Origin: Gemmatimonas groenlandica
GTDB lineage: Bacteria > Gemmatimonadota > Gemmatimonadetes > Gemmatimonadales > Gemmatimonadaceae
Direction: 5' to 3'
Length of the DNA stretch: 64,000 bases
Assembly (NCBI RefSeq): GCF_013004105.1
Contig: NZ_CP053085.1
Location: 2,046,001-2,110,000, forward strand
Shown piece by piece: positions 19,759-28,847 of this stretch (within the stretch, counting starts at the first letter, position 1; every line of letters begins with the position of its first letter). The notes under the pieces are model-generated. The model was not told where the DNA came from, ran no database searches, and worked only from the letters and a program-made list of their open reading frames with translations. The translations under genes and the position numbers were made by a program.

Positions 19759-21024
19759 ATGCGATTCGTGGACCGTATTCTCCTCGCGTTGGAAGGCATC
19801 GGCATGGCGCTCGATGCTATCCGGGCCAATAAGGTGCGCGCCGGTCTCACGATTGCCGGGGTGGCGATCGGTGTGTTCGTGGTGGTGGCGATGGGCGCCA
19901 CGGTGCATGGCATCAAGCAGAGCTTCCAGTCCGACCTCGATGAGTTCGGCGCCACGTCGTTCCAGGTGAGACGGCGCGGCGTGGGCATCAACACTTGCGA
20001 CGGCTCCGACGACAGCTGCCCGGAACGGCGCAATCCGGCCATCTCGCTCGTCGAGTGGCGCGCGATTGCCGATCTCCCCGAGGTGGAGACGGCCACGGCC
20101 TGGTTGTCGGGTCAAAGCAACTTCGATTACCGCGATCGCCACGTGACCAACGTGGGCTACGACGCGCAGAGCACTGACTGGATCAAGACCGACGTCGCCG
20201 ACATCTCGCCAGGCCGAAGCTTCTCCGGCTCGGAGCATGATGCGGGCGCTCAGGTGGTCCTTGTGAACGACACGCTGAAGAATCGTCTGTTCGGCGACTC
20301 CGACCCGATCGGCAAGCAGATCGCCATCGAAGGGAAGCAGTTTACGGTGATCGGCGTGTTTCACACCAAAGCCGGCTTCCTGAAAACGATGGATGGGCGC
20401 GGCCCCGATAAACCGCGCGCCATCCTGCCCATGATGACCGCGTACCGGCACCTCGACGTGTGGCGTCGGGGACTCATGATGATGGTGAAGCCCCGCGGTA
20501 ACGTGGCGCAGGCGCAGGTGATGGACGACGTGACCGAGCTGCTCCGTTCGCGCCGCGGTTTGAAGCCGGGACAGATCAACAACTTTGCCCTGGTCGCTCA
20601 AGACCGGATGATGGAGACGTTCGACCAGCTGTTCGGCGCGATCTTCATGGTCGGGCTGGCGTTGTCGGCGGTCGGACTGCTAGTGGGCGGCGTGGGGGTG
20701 ATCGCGATCATGATGATCTCCGTGACCGAGCGAACCCGTGAAATCGGCGTGCGGAAGGCCTTGGGAGCCACTCGTGCGACGATCCTGTGGCAGTTCCTCG
20801 TCGAGGCGGCCACCCTCACGTCGATCGGCGCCTCGGTGGGGCTCATCATCGGCAGCATCCTCGCGTGGGTCGTGCGGACCAACACACCCGTTCCCACGTC
20901 CATTCCAGCTTCTGCGATCATCACGGCGATCGCGGCCAGTATCGCCACCGGCGTCATCTTCGGCATGCTGCCCGCACTGCGTGCCTCTCGCCTCGATCCG
21001 GTGGAAGCGCTGCGGCACGAATAG
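19759..21024 (+). CDS. MacB/FtsX-family permease, type B, copy 2
   Basis: 421 residues from ATG 19759 (MRFVDRILLALEGIGMALD), two bases after the previous stop; the frame is open upstream, but that part lies within the preceding gene. Type-B signature: IRANKVRAGLTIAGVAIGVF. The motif TCDGSDDSC (19996-20019) matches the Cys-bracketed element of copy 1. FtsX core VTERTREIGVRKALGATRAT, end LPALRASRLDPVEALRHE. It is predicted to be the partner of the type-A gene just before it. Confidence 0.9.
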   Translation: MRFVDRILLALEGIGMALDAIRANKVRAGLTIAGVAIGVFVVVAMGATVHGIKQSFQSDLDEFGATSFQVRRRGVGINTCDGSDDSCPERRNPAISLVEWRAIADLPEVETATAWLSGQSNFDYRDRHVTNVGYDAQSTDWIKTDVADISPGRSFSGSEHDAGAQVVLVNDTLKNRLFGDSDPIGKQIAIEGKQFTVIGVFHTKAGFLKTMDGRGPDKPRAILPMMTAYRHLDVWRRGLMMMVKPRGNVAQAQVMDDVTELLRSRRGLKPGQINNFALVAQDRMMETFDQLFGAIFMVGLALSAVGLLVGGVGVIAIMMISVTERTREIGVRKALGATRATILWQFLVEAATLTSIGASVGLIIGSILAWVVRTNTPVPTSIPASAIITAIAASIATGVIFGMLPALRASRLDPVEALRHE

Positions 21025-21047
21025 CAGAGGGCGGCTATTATTCAGGG

Positions 21048-22289
21048 GTGAAGACACGAGACGCCATTGGGCTGGCACTGACCCAGATTCGAGTTCAGAA
21101 ACTCAAGAGCGCCTTTACCCTGCTTGGGGTGACCATTGGCGTCATGTTCCTCATCGCCGTGGTCTCCATCGTTGAAGGGATGGGCCGATACGTCGAAGAG
21201 GATTTTGCCGCGCGCCTGATCGGCAGTAACACCTTCACGTTACGACGGTTCAGCAACGTGGGGCCCGGCGGGAATCGCGGCTTTGATGCGCGTTCCGCCC
21301 AGCGACGACCGCTGATCCGCATGCCGGATGTCGATGCAGTTCGGGCCGCGATCCCGGCCACGATGACGTCCAGCATCGCGAGCGAGACGTTCAAGTACGC
21401 ATCCGCGCCAGGCGCTCGTCCGCGTCAAGTGCAAGCCGTGGCGACCGACGCGAACTATTTCGACATCAAGAACTTTCCGGTGACCGTTGGCCGGGCCTTT
21501 ACCGATCAGGAAGTTCGCGCCGGCGCGCGCGTGATCGTGATCGGCACGGAAGTCGCTGAGCACTTTTTCCCGGGCCTCAATCCGGAAGGCCGCCAACTCC
21601 GCGTCGCGGGCGTTCCGTTTACCGTGATCGGCGTTATCGAGAAGCAAGGATCGGTGTTCGGATTCTCACTCGATCGCAATGCAATCGCGCCATACACGTC
21701 GCCGATGGGCCGCATCATCCGTCCGGCGCGGGACGTCTCCTCGCTCATCGTGCAAGCCCCAACGCAAGCCGATCTTCCCGACGGGATGGAGGCGGCGCGC
21801 GGTGCGCTCCGCTCCTTGCGCGGACTTCGAGCGGGAGAGCCGGACGACTTCGGCCTCATCACACAGGACGCCGCCTTCGGTTTCATCAAGCAGCTGAAAG
21901 GACGCCTTGTGCTCTTCGGCACGGCGCTGCCGGCGATCAGTTTGGTCGTTGGTGCCATGGTGATCATGAACATCATGCTGGTTGCCGTTGCCGAGCGCAC
22001 GCGCGAGATCGGCGTGCGGAAAGCACTCGGTGCCAAGCGGGCTGATATCATGTCGCAGTTTCTCGTCGAGGCGGCCACGCTGAGTACGCTCGGTGCCGCG
22101 ATCGGTATCGGATTGGGAATTGGCCTCGCAGAGATCATCTCGGTGCTGACCCCGCTCCCGGCGGCCGTCGCGCCCTGGTCGATTGCTGCGGCATTGGTAA
22201 CCGGTGCCGGGGTCGGCATTGCCGCCGGGCTGTACCCCGCCAGTCGCGCCTCGCGTCTGGATCCCATCACGGCGCTACGCCAGGAGTAA
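21048..22289 (+). CDS. MacB/FtsX-family permease, type A, copy 3
   Basis: 413 residues from a GTG at 21048 (preceded by CAGGG), reading VKTRDAIGLALTQIRVQKLK. The longer open frame upstream lies inside the previous permease gene. Type-A features are GVTIGVMFLIAVVSIVEGMG and periplasmic EGRQLRVAGVPFTVIGVIEK; the FtsX core VAERTREIGVRKALGAKRAD and end YPASRASRLDPITALRQE follow. It is nearest in sequence to type-A copy 2 (shared EKQGSVFGFSLDR and IAPYTSP), so these two A copies probably came from a more recent duplication. Confidence 0.9.
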   Translation: MKTRDAIGLALTQIRVQKLKSAFTLLGVTIGVMFLIAVVSIVEGMGRYVEEDFAARLIGSNTFTLRRFSNVGPGGNRGFDARSAQRRPLIRMPDVDAVRAAIPATMTSSIASETFKYASAPGARPRQVQAVATDANYFDIKNFPVTVGRAFTDQEVRAGARVIVIGTEVAEHFFPGLNPEGRQLRVAGVPFTVIGVIEKQGSVFGFSLDRNAIAPYTSPMGRIIRPARDVSSLIVQAPTQADLPDGMEAARGALRSLRGLRAGEPDDFGLITQDAAFGFIKQLKGRLVLFGTALPAISLVVGAMVIMNIMLVAVAERTREIGVRKALGAKRADIMSQFLVEAATLSTLGAAIGIGLGIGLAEIISVLTPLPAAVAPWSIAAALVTGAGVGIAAGLYPASRASRLDPITALRQE

Positions 22290-22293
22290 TCGT

Positions 22294-23550
22294 ATGAATC
22301 GATTCTTACTGGTCTTCGAAGGCGTTGGGATGGCGCTCGAGTCCATCCGGTCGAACAAGGTGCGCGCGGCCCTGACTATCGCCGGCGTGGCCATCGGTGT
22401 GTTCGTGGTTGTTGCGATGGGCGCCGTCGTGAACGGCATTCGCGCGTCGTTTCAGCAGGACCTCGAACAGATCGGCGCGACCACGTTTATCGTGCAGCGA
22501 CGGAGTTCGGGCATCAGCGGGTGCGATGGTACCGACGAGAAGTGCCCGGATCGGAGCAACCCGCCGATCTCGTTTGCCGAATGGGACATGATCAAGCGCA
22601 TTCCGGGCGTCGAGAATGTCATCGGGGTGCTTGGCGGCCAAGGCAACTTCGCCTATCGGAACAGCCGCGTGGACAACGTGGGCTATGACGCGTACAGCGT
22701 GGAATGGCCATCGGTCGACGCCTCGGATATTTCCCCGGGACGCAATTTCACGCGCGCCGAGTACGACGCCGGACAGCCGGTGGTGCTCGTGAACGACACC
22801 CTCAAGGCGCAGTTGTTTGGCGAGTCGGAAGCGATCGGTAAGCAGATCATGATCAGCGGCCGACAGTTCACGGTGATCGGCATCTACGCGCCGAAAGCCG
22901 GCTTTCTGAAGTCACTGGAGGGAAAGGGTCCCGACACCCCGCGGGCGATCATTCCCATTCAAGCGGCCGTGCGCAGTCTCGATGTATGGCGCAACAATCT
23001 CAGTCTGTTGGTGCGTCCGTCGAAGTCGGTGACGCAGGGCGAGGTGATGGACGAGGTACTGGCATCCATGCGCGCGCGCCGCGGCTTGCGCCCGGGCGAC
23101 CGCGCGACGTTCTACCTGGTCGAGCAGGATCGCCTGATGGATACGTTCAACCAGCTCTTCGGCGCGATCTTCGCCGTGGGGTTGGCGTTGTCGGCCGTGG
23201 CGCTGCTGGTCGGCGGTGTCGGCGTCGTCGCCATCATGATGATCTCGGTTACTGAGCGCACGCGTGAGATCGGTGTACGCAAGGCGCTTGGTGCGACGTC
23301 AGGCACGATTCGCTGGCAGTTCCTGGTGGAGGCGGCCACCATGACCAGCATTGGGGCGTTCGTCGGCCTCGGGCTTGGCGCGTTGCTCGCGTGGGTCATC
23401 CGTACGAACACATCGATTCCGGCCACGCTCCCCGGCAGTATTGTAGCCACCGCACTCATCGCCAGCGCGGTCACGGGCGTTGCCTTCGGCATGCTCCCGG
23501 CGATGCGCGCGTCGCGGCTGGACCCGGTGGAGGCACTCCGGCACGAGTAG
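22294..23550 (+). CDS. MacB/FtsX-family permease, type B, copy 3
   Basis: 418 residues from ATG 22294 (MNRFLLVFEGVGMALESIR), four bases after the previous stop. It is close to type-B copy 2: IAGVAIGVFVVVAMGAVVNG, the shared VDNVGYDA/VTNVGYDA segment, and KQIMISGRQFTVIGIYAPKAGFL matching the KAGFLK segment of copy 2. It carries the third Cys motif, GCDGTDEKC (22522-22545). The FtsX core and LPAMRASRLDPVEALRHE end are intact. Copies 2 and 3 of both types therefore look like a duplicated A-B pair. Confidence 0.9.
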   Translation: MNRFLLVFEGVGMALESIRSNKVRAALTIAGVAIGVFVVVAMGAVVNGIRASFQQDLEQIGATTFIVQRRSSGISGCDGTDEKCPDRSNPPISFAEWDMIKRIPGVENVIGVLGGQGNFAYRNSRVDNVGYDAYSVEWPSVDASDISPGRNFTRAEYDAGQPVVLVNDTLKAQLFGESEAIGKQIMISGRQFTVIGIYAPKAGFLKSLEGKGPDTPRAIIPIQAAVRSLDVWRNNLSLLVRPSKSVTQGEVMDEVLASMRARRGLRPGDRATFYLVEQDRLMDTFNQLFGAIFAVGLALSAVALLVGGVGVVAIMMISVTERTREIGVRKALGATSGTIRWQFLVEAATMTSIGAFVGLGLGALLAWVIRTNTSIPATLPGSIVATALIASAVTGVAFGMLPAMRASRLDPVEALRHE

Positions 23551-23559
23551 CCGCTCACC

Positions 23560-24804
23560 ATGCGCTTCTCCGACATCATCCGCCTGTCGCTCCTGCAGCT
23601 GCGCGTGAACCCCATGAGAACGGCGTTCACCCTGCTGGGCATCGTGGTGTCGGTCGGTTTTCTGGTGGCGGTCGTGGCGATCATCCAGGGGATGAACGCG
23701 TATGTGAAGGAGAACATCGCCGACGCGATGATCGGCATGAACACCTTTCAGGTCCGACGGTTGCCGATCAGCCTCGGGCTCTTCACCGACGACCAGTTCC
23801 GGCTGCTGCAGCGGCGCCCGCGCGTGGATGAGCGCGACGCTGCGGCGGTTCGCGAGGCACTCCCCGACGCGCTGGCGATCTCGCTGCAGTCCGGTTGGCC
23901 GACACCGCAAGCGGACGTCGTGTGGCGCGACCGCACAATTGGCAGCGTGCAGATCTTCGGCGTCACCGCCGGCTATCAGGTCGTGCAGGACTATCGCTTC
24001 ACCGAAGGACGGCCCCTCAGCGACATCGACGTGCGTGAGCGGCGCAATGTGATCGTGGTCGGTGCCGATATCGCGCAGAAGCTCTTTCAAGGCGCGTCCG
24101 CCATCGACAAGGATGTGCGCCTGATGGGGCAACGCTACACGATCGTGGGCGTGGTGGGGCGGAAGGGCCGCGTGCTGGGGCAATCATTCGACGGCTTTGC
24201 CCTGATGCCGATTTCCGCTTTTGAAGCGATCTACGGGCGACGGCAGAACACGACGATCTCGGTCAAGATGCGCGAGGCGACCGAGGTCGGCCCGGCAATG
24301 GCGCGCGCGCAGGAAGCCATGCGACTCGCGCGTCGCTTGCGTCCATCCGATCGCGACAACTTCGATGTCGGCACCGCCGATGCGCTGGTCGATTTCTGGA
24401 AGCAACTCACCAAGGTGCTCTTCGCCGTGGTCCCCGCCGTCGTGGCGATCGGTATTCTCGTGGGCGGCATCGTCATCATGAACATCATGCTGATGGGCGT
24501 CACGGAACGCACGCACGAGATCGGACTGCGGAAAGCCGTGGGGGCGACATCGGCCGATGTGCGACGGCAGTTCCTCGCCGAGGCGGTGGCGCTGGCGATC
24601 TGTGGTGGTCTACTCGGTGTCGCCGCAGGCTGGGGTCTGGCCGCCGTCATCGCGGCGTTCTCTCCGCTGCCCGCCCGCGTCTCGCTGTGGAGTGTCGGTC
24701 TGGCGCTGTCACTTGGTGCCGGCGTTGGCGTGCTGTTTGGCGTGTACCCGGCCTCGCGAGCCGCCAAGCTCGATCCGATCACCGCCATGCGCGCGGAGAC
24801 CTGA
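23560..24804 (+). CDS. MacB/FtsX-family permease, type A, copy 4 (divergent)
   Basis: 414 residues. The type-A plan is kept but the sequence is more divergent: LLQLRVNPMRTAFTLLGIVV, VAVVAIIQGMNAYVKENIAD, and a periplasmic domain containing WPTPQADVVWRDRTIGSVQIF. The FtsX core reads GVTERTHEIGLRKAVGATSAD, with His replacing the usual Arg, and the end is YPASRAAKLDPITAMRAE. It pairs with the last type-B gene, which starts 3 bp after its stop. This pair is the outlier among the four and may be the oldest member or have a different cargo. Confidence 0.9.
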   Translation: MRFSDIIRLSLLQLRVNPMRTAFTLLGIVVSVGFLVAVVAIIQGMNAYVKENIADAMIGMNTFQVRRLPISLGLFTDDQFRLLQRRPRVDERDAAAVREALPDALAISLQSGWPTPQADVVWRDRTIGSVQIFGVTAGYQVVQDYRFTEGRPLSDIDVRERRNVIVVGADIAQKLFQGASAIDKDVRLMGQRYTIVGVVGRKGRVLGQSFDGFALMPISAFEAIYGRRQNTTISVKMREATEVGPAMARAQEAMRLARRLRPSDRDNFDVGTADALVDFWKQLTKVLFAVVPAVVAIGILVGGIVIMNIMLMGVTERTHEIGLRKAVGATSADVRRQFLAEAVALAICGGLLGVAAGWGLAAVIAAFSPLPARVSLWSVGLALSLGAGVGVLFGVYPASRAAKLDPITAMRAET

Positions 24805-24807
24805 GTC

Positions 24808-26055
24808 GTGAGCCTCCGAGTCGGTGCATTTGGCGAGAACCTGCTCATCGCGTTCGATGCGATTCGGGTGAACAAGCTGCGCTCGTCGCTCACGATTCTC
24901 GGCGTGGTCATCGGCGTGGCAACCGTCATGGCGATGGCCGCCATCGTGGAAGGCATCCGCTCACAGATCGTGACGACGATCGAGGTCGCGGGGCCCACCA
25001 CGTTCTACGTGATGAAGAAGTTCTCGCAAACGCCGCTCAATCCGGACAACCTCCCGAAGGAGGTGCGCATCCGTCCGGATCTCTCGGAAACCGAGGCCGA
25101 ACGACTGCGCCGGCTGCCGGAGATCGCGTACGCCTCTCTGTGGGCACAAACGCTGGCGCGCATCGAATCGGAAGGTGTGCGTTCACAGTCGATGGCCATC
25201 TTCGGAGCCGACGACGGCTTCACCCGCATTCAGGGCGGCGAACTGGTGGAGGGCCGCTGGTTTACGCGCAACGAGCTCAGTTCTGGAGCACCGGTGGTCG
25301 TGCTTCAGGATGAAACGGCGCGTCGTTTGTTCGGACGCGAGCGCATGCTGGGACGGCAGGTACAGATTGGTGGGCGTCCGCTGGTCGTGATCGGACTATG
25401 GCAGGAACCTGGCAACATCTTCGCACCGCCCGGGCAGGCCGTCGGCGCGGTGGTGCCATACAAGTTCATGGCCCGCAGCTACACGATCGACAAGACCAAC
25501 GCGCTCTGGATTCCGGTCAAGCCACGGGCCGGTGTGAGCGTGGCAGATGCGCAGGGCGCGGCAGTGATGGCGATACGCGAAATGCGCGGCCTGCGACCAG
25601 GCAGTACGAACAGCTTCGACCTGGTGACACAGGACCAGATCCTCGACACGTTCAATGGCATCACGAGTGTGTTCTTTCTCGTCATGATCGTGCTGTCCGG
25701 CGTGGCCCTGCTGGTGGGCGGCATCGGGGTGATGGCCATCATGACGGTGTCGGTGACGAGCCGCACCCGCGAGATCGGTGTGCGCAAAGCCCTGGGCGCG
25801 ACACGCAACGACATCCTGCTGCAGTTTCTCATCGAGGCCTGCACGCTGACGGGCATCGGCGGGCTGATCGGAATTCTCGTCGGCCTCGCGCTTGGCCGCG
25901 TGGCGTCCTTTGCGCTCGAGATCTCGGCGCCAGTGCCCGTGTCGCTCACGGTGATTGCCGTCGTGGTGTCGGTCGGCATCGGCATCATCTTCGGGCTGGT
26001 GCCAGCCCGCCGTGCGGCAAGGCTCGACCCGATCGAATCATTGCGCCACGAGTAG
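24808..26055 (+). CDS. MacB/FtsX-family permease, type B, copy 4 (divergent, no Cys motif)
   Basis: 415 residues from a GTG at 24808. The N-terminus LLIAFDAIRVNKLRSSLTIL is type B, followed by GVATVMAMAAIVEGIRSQIV. The CDG(S/T)D..C element found in the other three B copies is absent; the region reads PTTFYVMKKFSQTPLNPDN instead. FtsX core VTSRTREIGVRKALGATRND, end VPARRAARLDPIESLRHE. This is the last gene of the export operon. Its stop is 10 bp from the convergent puhE stop, so the operon abuts the photosynthesis cluster with almost no spacer and no obvious terminator. Confidence 0.9.
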   Translation: MSLRVGAFGENLLIAFDAIRVNKLRSSLTILGVVIGVATVMAMAAIVEGIRSQIVTTIEVAGPTTFYVMKKFSQTPLNPDNLPKEVRIRPDLSETEAERLRRLPEIAYASLWAQTLARIESEGVRSQSMAIFGADDGFTRIQGGELVEGRWFTRNELSSGAPVVVLQDETARRLFGRERMLGRQVQIGGRPLVVIGLWQEPGNIFAPPGQAVGAVVPYKFMARSYTIDKTNALWIPVKPRAGVSVADAQGAAVMAIREMRGLRPGSTNSFDLVTQDQILDTFNGITSVFFLVMIVLSGVALLVGGIGVMAIMTVSVTSRTREIGVRKALGATRNDILLQFLIEACTLTGIGGLIGILVGLALGRVASFALEISAPVPVSLTVIAVVVSVGIGIIFGLVPARRAARLDPIESLRHE

Positions 26056-26065
26056 ACCGCCCGAC

Positions 26066-26938
26066 TCAGTATCCGCGCACGTCGAGAAAGGCTTGCCAGA
26101 ACGGCAGCGAGACGGGCGTACCGAGCACCGCGAGTTCGAGCACGCCAAGTACGCCCAGGACCGACAGCAGCATCATGCCTTGCCGTCGTAGTGGCGAGGG
26201 GTCGCGCAGCGCATGGATGATGGTACGCAGCGTGAAGGCGATCAGCAGCGCCACCGTGATCGGGAGCAACCAGCTGTTGCGTTGCGGGCCGAAGTATGAC
26301 TCGAGATAGGCGAGCGGCTCCGGGAAGAATCCGCGGCCGGGATTCTCGACGCCGAAGAAAATGTTGATGCTGGCCGCTTGATGCGTTGCCCAGAAGAGCA
26401 CGAGCGCCCACCAGCCCGCGCGATTCACACGACGCGCCGTGAGATAGCCCGTAATGGCGAGCACCCCCAGCATCGCGAGCTGATACCAGAACATCGACAA
26501 CACGGATCGCACCGCCAACGACCAACTCGGCGATTCGGCGGGAATCGGCACCATCAACGACGCCGGCCCCACCAACCATCCGCCGTAGAAGGCCACTTGG
26601 ACCCACGTCCACAGGAACGCCGCGCCCAGGAAACTGCGCCGCGCGCCGGACGCGGTCCCACGGTCGCGTTCGAGATACAGCAGCCACGCTCCCCAGACCG
26701 CCATCGCACTCGCCAGCACCAGACCGAGCACGCGCGTGCCCGTGGACCGTTCGAGCGCGAAAATAAGTCCGGTTGCCGCCCACCAGAAAAACACGACGAC
26801 CACGAGCGAGCGCAGCGCCACGCGGACGGACGTTTCACGGGTCGCGATATCGGTGTCGTACAACATCGACGGATGTCGCACGCGTACCAGCGACTGCCAG
26901 GACCACATAGTGCGCGGCGCCACCGGCGTCTCATGCAC
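26066..26938 (-). CDS. puhE: PuhE, photosynthetic complex assembly protein (DUF3623)
   Basis: A 290-residue polytopic membrane protein with about 8 hydrophobic segments. The phrase WATHQAASINIFFGVENP followed by GRGFFPEPLAYLESYFG is diagnostic of PuhE, found only beside reaction-centre genes. In purple bacteria it affects bacteriochlorophyll supply or reaction-centre/antenna assembly. A GTG at 26938 overlaps the bchD stop (GTGCATGA) and is the most plausible start; the open frame extends further, but those codons lie inside bchD. About 35 extra residues precede the usual first helix. An ATG giving MWSWQS is an alternative start. Confidence 0.85.
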   Translation of the reverse strand: MHETPVAPRTMWSWQSLVRVRHPSMLYDTDIATRETSVRVALRSLVVVVFFWWAATGLIFALERSTGTRVLGLVLASAMAVWGAWLLYLERDRGTASGARRSFLGAAFLWTWVQVAFYGGWLVGPASLMVPIPAESPSWSLAVRSVLSMFWYQLAMLGVLAITGYLTARRVNRAGWWALVLFWATHQAASINIFFGVENPGRGFFPEPLAYLESYFGPQRNSWLLPITVALLIAFTLRTIIHALRDPSPLRRQGMMLLSVLGVLGVLELAVLGTPVSLPFWQAFLDVRGY

Positions 26939-28847
26939 GATCAGATCCCTCAGCCATTTGCATGGCGGTACGTACCAATCCACCCAGCGCCTTGGCATTC
27001 GCCGCCGGCAGCAGGACGTACCGCGCGCGCATCGCGTCGGCCACGCGACGCGCGACCGGTTCGCCACGCGCGGACGTATCCACGAACAGCGCCGGAATGT
27101 GCTGTTGGGCAAAGCGCGCGCTGGCCGCCAACGCATCACGCTCGGCACCAGGACGCCCCGGCGTGCCATCTCGCGCAATGTTCGCGCGACCATCCGTGAG
27201 CATCACCACCAACGGCGCACTCCCCGCACGCTTGGCGCCCAAGGCTTGCTCGAGCGCCGCCTCAATGGCGTGCGCCAGCGGCGTCCCGCCACCGCCGGGC
27301 AGTGCCGCCAAGACCTTCTTGGCCCGGGCGAGGGCACGCGTGGGCGGCAACAGCAACTCGGTGTCCTTTCCTCTGAATGCGATCAAGCTCACGCGATCGC
27401 GCCGCGCGTAGCTCTCAGCCAGCAGCATCTCGACGGCGCCCTTTGCCTCCGCAAGTCGATTCAGTGCCGAAGAGCCCGAGGCGTCGACCACGAACAAGAC
27501 GGTCGTGCCGGTCTTCTCGATATACCGACGAATGCGGAAGTCTTCACGACGAATGTTCACGCGCGGTCGCGCCTTTGTCGTCGGCGTCGCCGACAACAGC
27601 GCCGCTGCTGCGGCCTGCTTGAGTCGTGCACGCTGCCACGGTGCGGCGGCCCGCAGTGTCTCCAGCAAATGCAACCGGGCGCCACCACGTGGCAGTCCAC
27701 TGCGCGACCCGCGTGGACGACCGCGCAGCATATTCTGCTTTTCCGCGCCGACGCGTCCTTGCATCGAGCCACCGCTCACCTTCTCCAACAGCTGCGCGAG
27801 CATGCCCGGCGGGAGCGCTGACGTCACCGCTTCCCGCAGTACGTCGGTGCTGCTCGACGGCGGCGACGGCGCATCATCGTTCTGCTCCGACTCGTCGGAA
27901 TCCGCGTCGGGCGGTTGCTGGTCGGGCGGCGTGGGCGGCTCCGGCGCGTCGGCGGACTCGCCGTCCTTCGCGGAGGGTGGCTCTGGCGGCGACGACGGTG
28001 GCGGCTCACCCGGCTGCTCGTTGTCGTTGGCCGGCTCCTCGGGCGGCGGCGGCAGTCGCGTGGCACGAGGTGCCAGCACCAGTGCTGCGGCGACCTCGGC
28101 GTCGGCCTCGGTGATCATGAGCCGTCCGTGCAGGGCCGCATGCGCACGGGCACAGCGCAGCGCCATCAACGGTGCACGCACCGAGTCGATGCCGAACGCG
28201 TCGGCCGTTTCACAAAGCGCGGCAATCCACGAGTCGTCGACACTCACCGACATCACGCGATGCCGCGCGTCACGGGCCTGACGTTCCCAGGAGGCGACGG
28301 CGAGTTCATCGGTGTCATCGAGCAATGCTTCGGACGCTGATCCGCGCATGCGCACGACGAAAGCCAGTCGATCGCGCAGCGCATCATGCACGGACTCGTC
28401 GTCGATCGACTCGTCCATAACGATGGCACAGATGCGGGCGGCGTGGTGCTCACCGATCCCGTCGCGCGCCACCTGCACTTCCGCATAATCGAGCACTTCA
28501 CACAGCGCCGTACGCGCCGCGACCGAGAGTCGTTCGGCCATCGGCACGACGATGACGCCGCCGTCGGCCGCCGCCAGCACACCACGCTCGGCCACCAGTG
28601 TCCCGGTGGATAGCGTCGCGGCGAGATCGACGCCACCGTACAAGCGATCGGGCGTCACACTCGACGGCACGCGGCGGAGCGGCGCGCCGTCGGGGAGCGC
28701 GCGCTGGACCAGCAACGAAAACGACCGCGCCTGTTCGTGCAGCGGATGATCGAGCATCGCGCCGCCCAGCCCGCGCGCATCGACCGCCAGCAGCAACGCC
28801 GTCAGCGCGGGGCCACCGCGCGGCAGGTCAGCGACCGCCGACGACAT
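26931..28847 (-). CDS. bchD: Magnesium chelatase subunit D (BchD)
   Basis: With BchI and BchH, it inserts Mg2+ into protoporphyrin IX, the first committed step to bacteriochlorophyll. The 638-residue protein has an AAA-like N-terminal half without a good Walker A, an acidic and proline-rich linker (about residues 270-340, for example EEPANDNEQPGEPPPSSPPE), and a C-terminal VWA domain with the metal-binding DASGSSALNR and MLTDGRANIARDG. The start ATG at 28847 ([12 protein letters not shown]) lies inside the end of bchI, a 20-bp overlap; the open frame continues 21 codons further up. puhE is coupled downstream. Confidence 0.92.
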   Translation of the reverse strand: MSSAVADLPRGGPALTALLLAVDARGLGGAMLDHPLHEQARSFSLLVQRALPDGAPLRRVPSSVTPDRLYGGVDLAATLSTGTLVAERGVLAAADGGVIVVPMAERLSVAARTALCEVLDYAEVQVARDGIGEHHAARICAIVMDESIDDESVHDALRDRLAFVVRMRGSASEALLDDTDELAVASWERQARDARHRVMSVSVDDSWIAALCETADAFGIDSVRAPLMALRCARAHAALHGRLMITEADAEVAAALVLAPRATRLPPPPEEPANDNEQPGEPPPSSPPEPPSAKDGESADAPEPPTPPDQQPPDADSDESEQNDDAPSPPSSSTDVLREAVTSALPPGMLAQLLEKVSGGSMQGRVGAEKQNMLRGRPRGSRSGLPRGGARLHLLETLRAAAPWQRARLKQAAAAALLSATPTTKARPRVNIRREDFRIRRYIEKTGTTVLFVVDASGSSALNRLAEAKGAVEMLLAESYARRDRVSLIAFRGKDTELLLPPTRALARAKKVLAALPGGGGTPLAHAIEAALEQALGAKRAGSAPLVVMLTDGRANIARDGTPGRPGAERDALAASARFAQQHIPALFVDTSARGEPVARRVADAMRARYVLLPAANAKALGGLVRTAMQMAEGSDRA

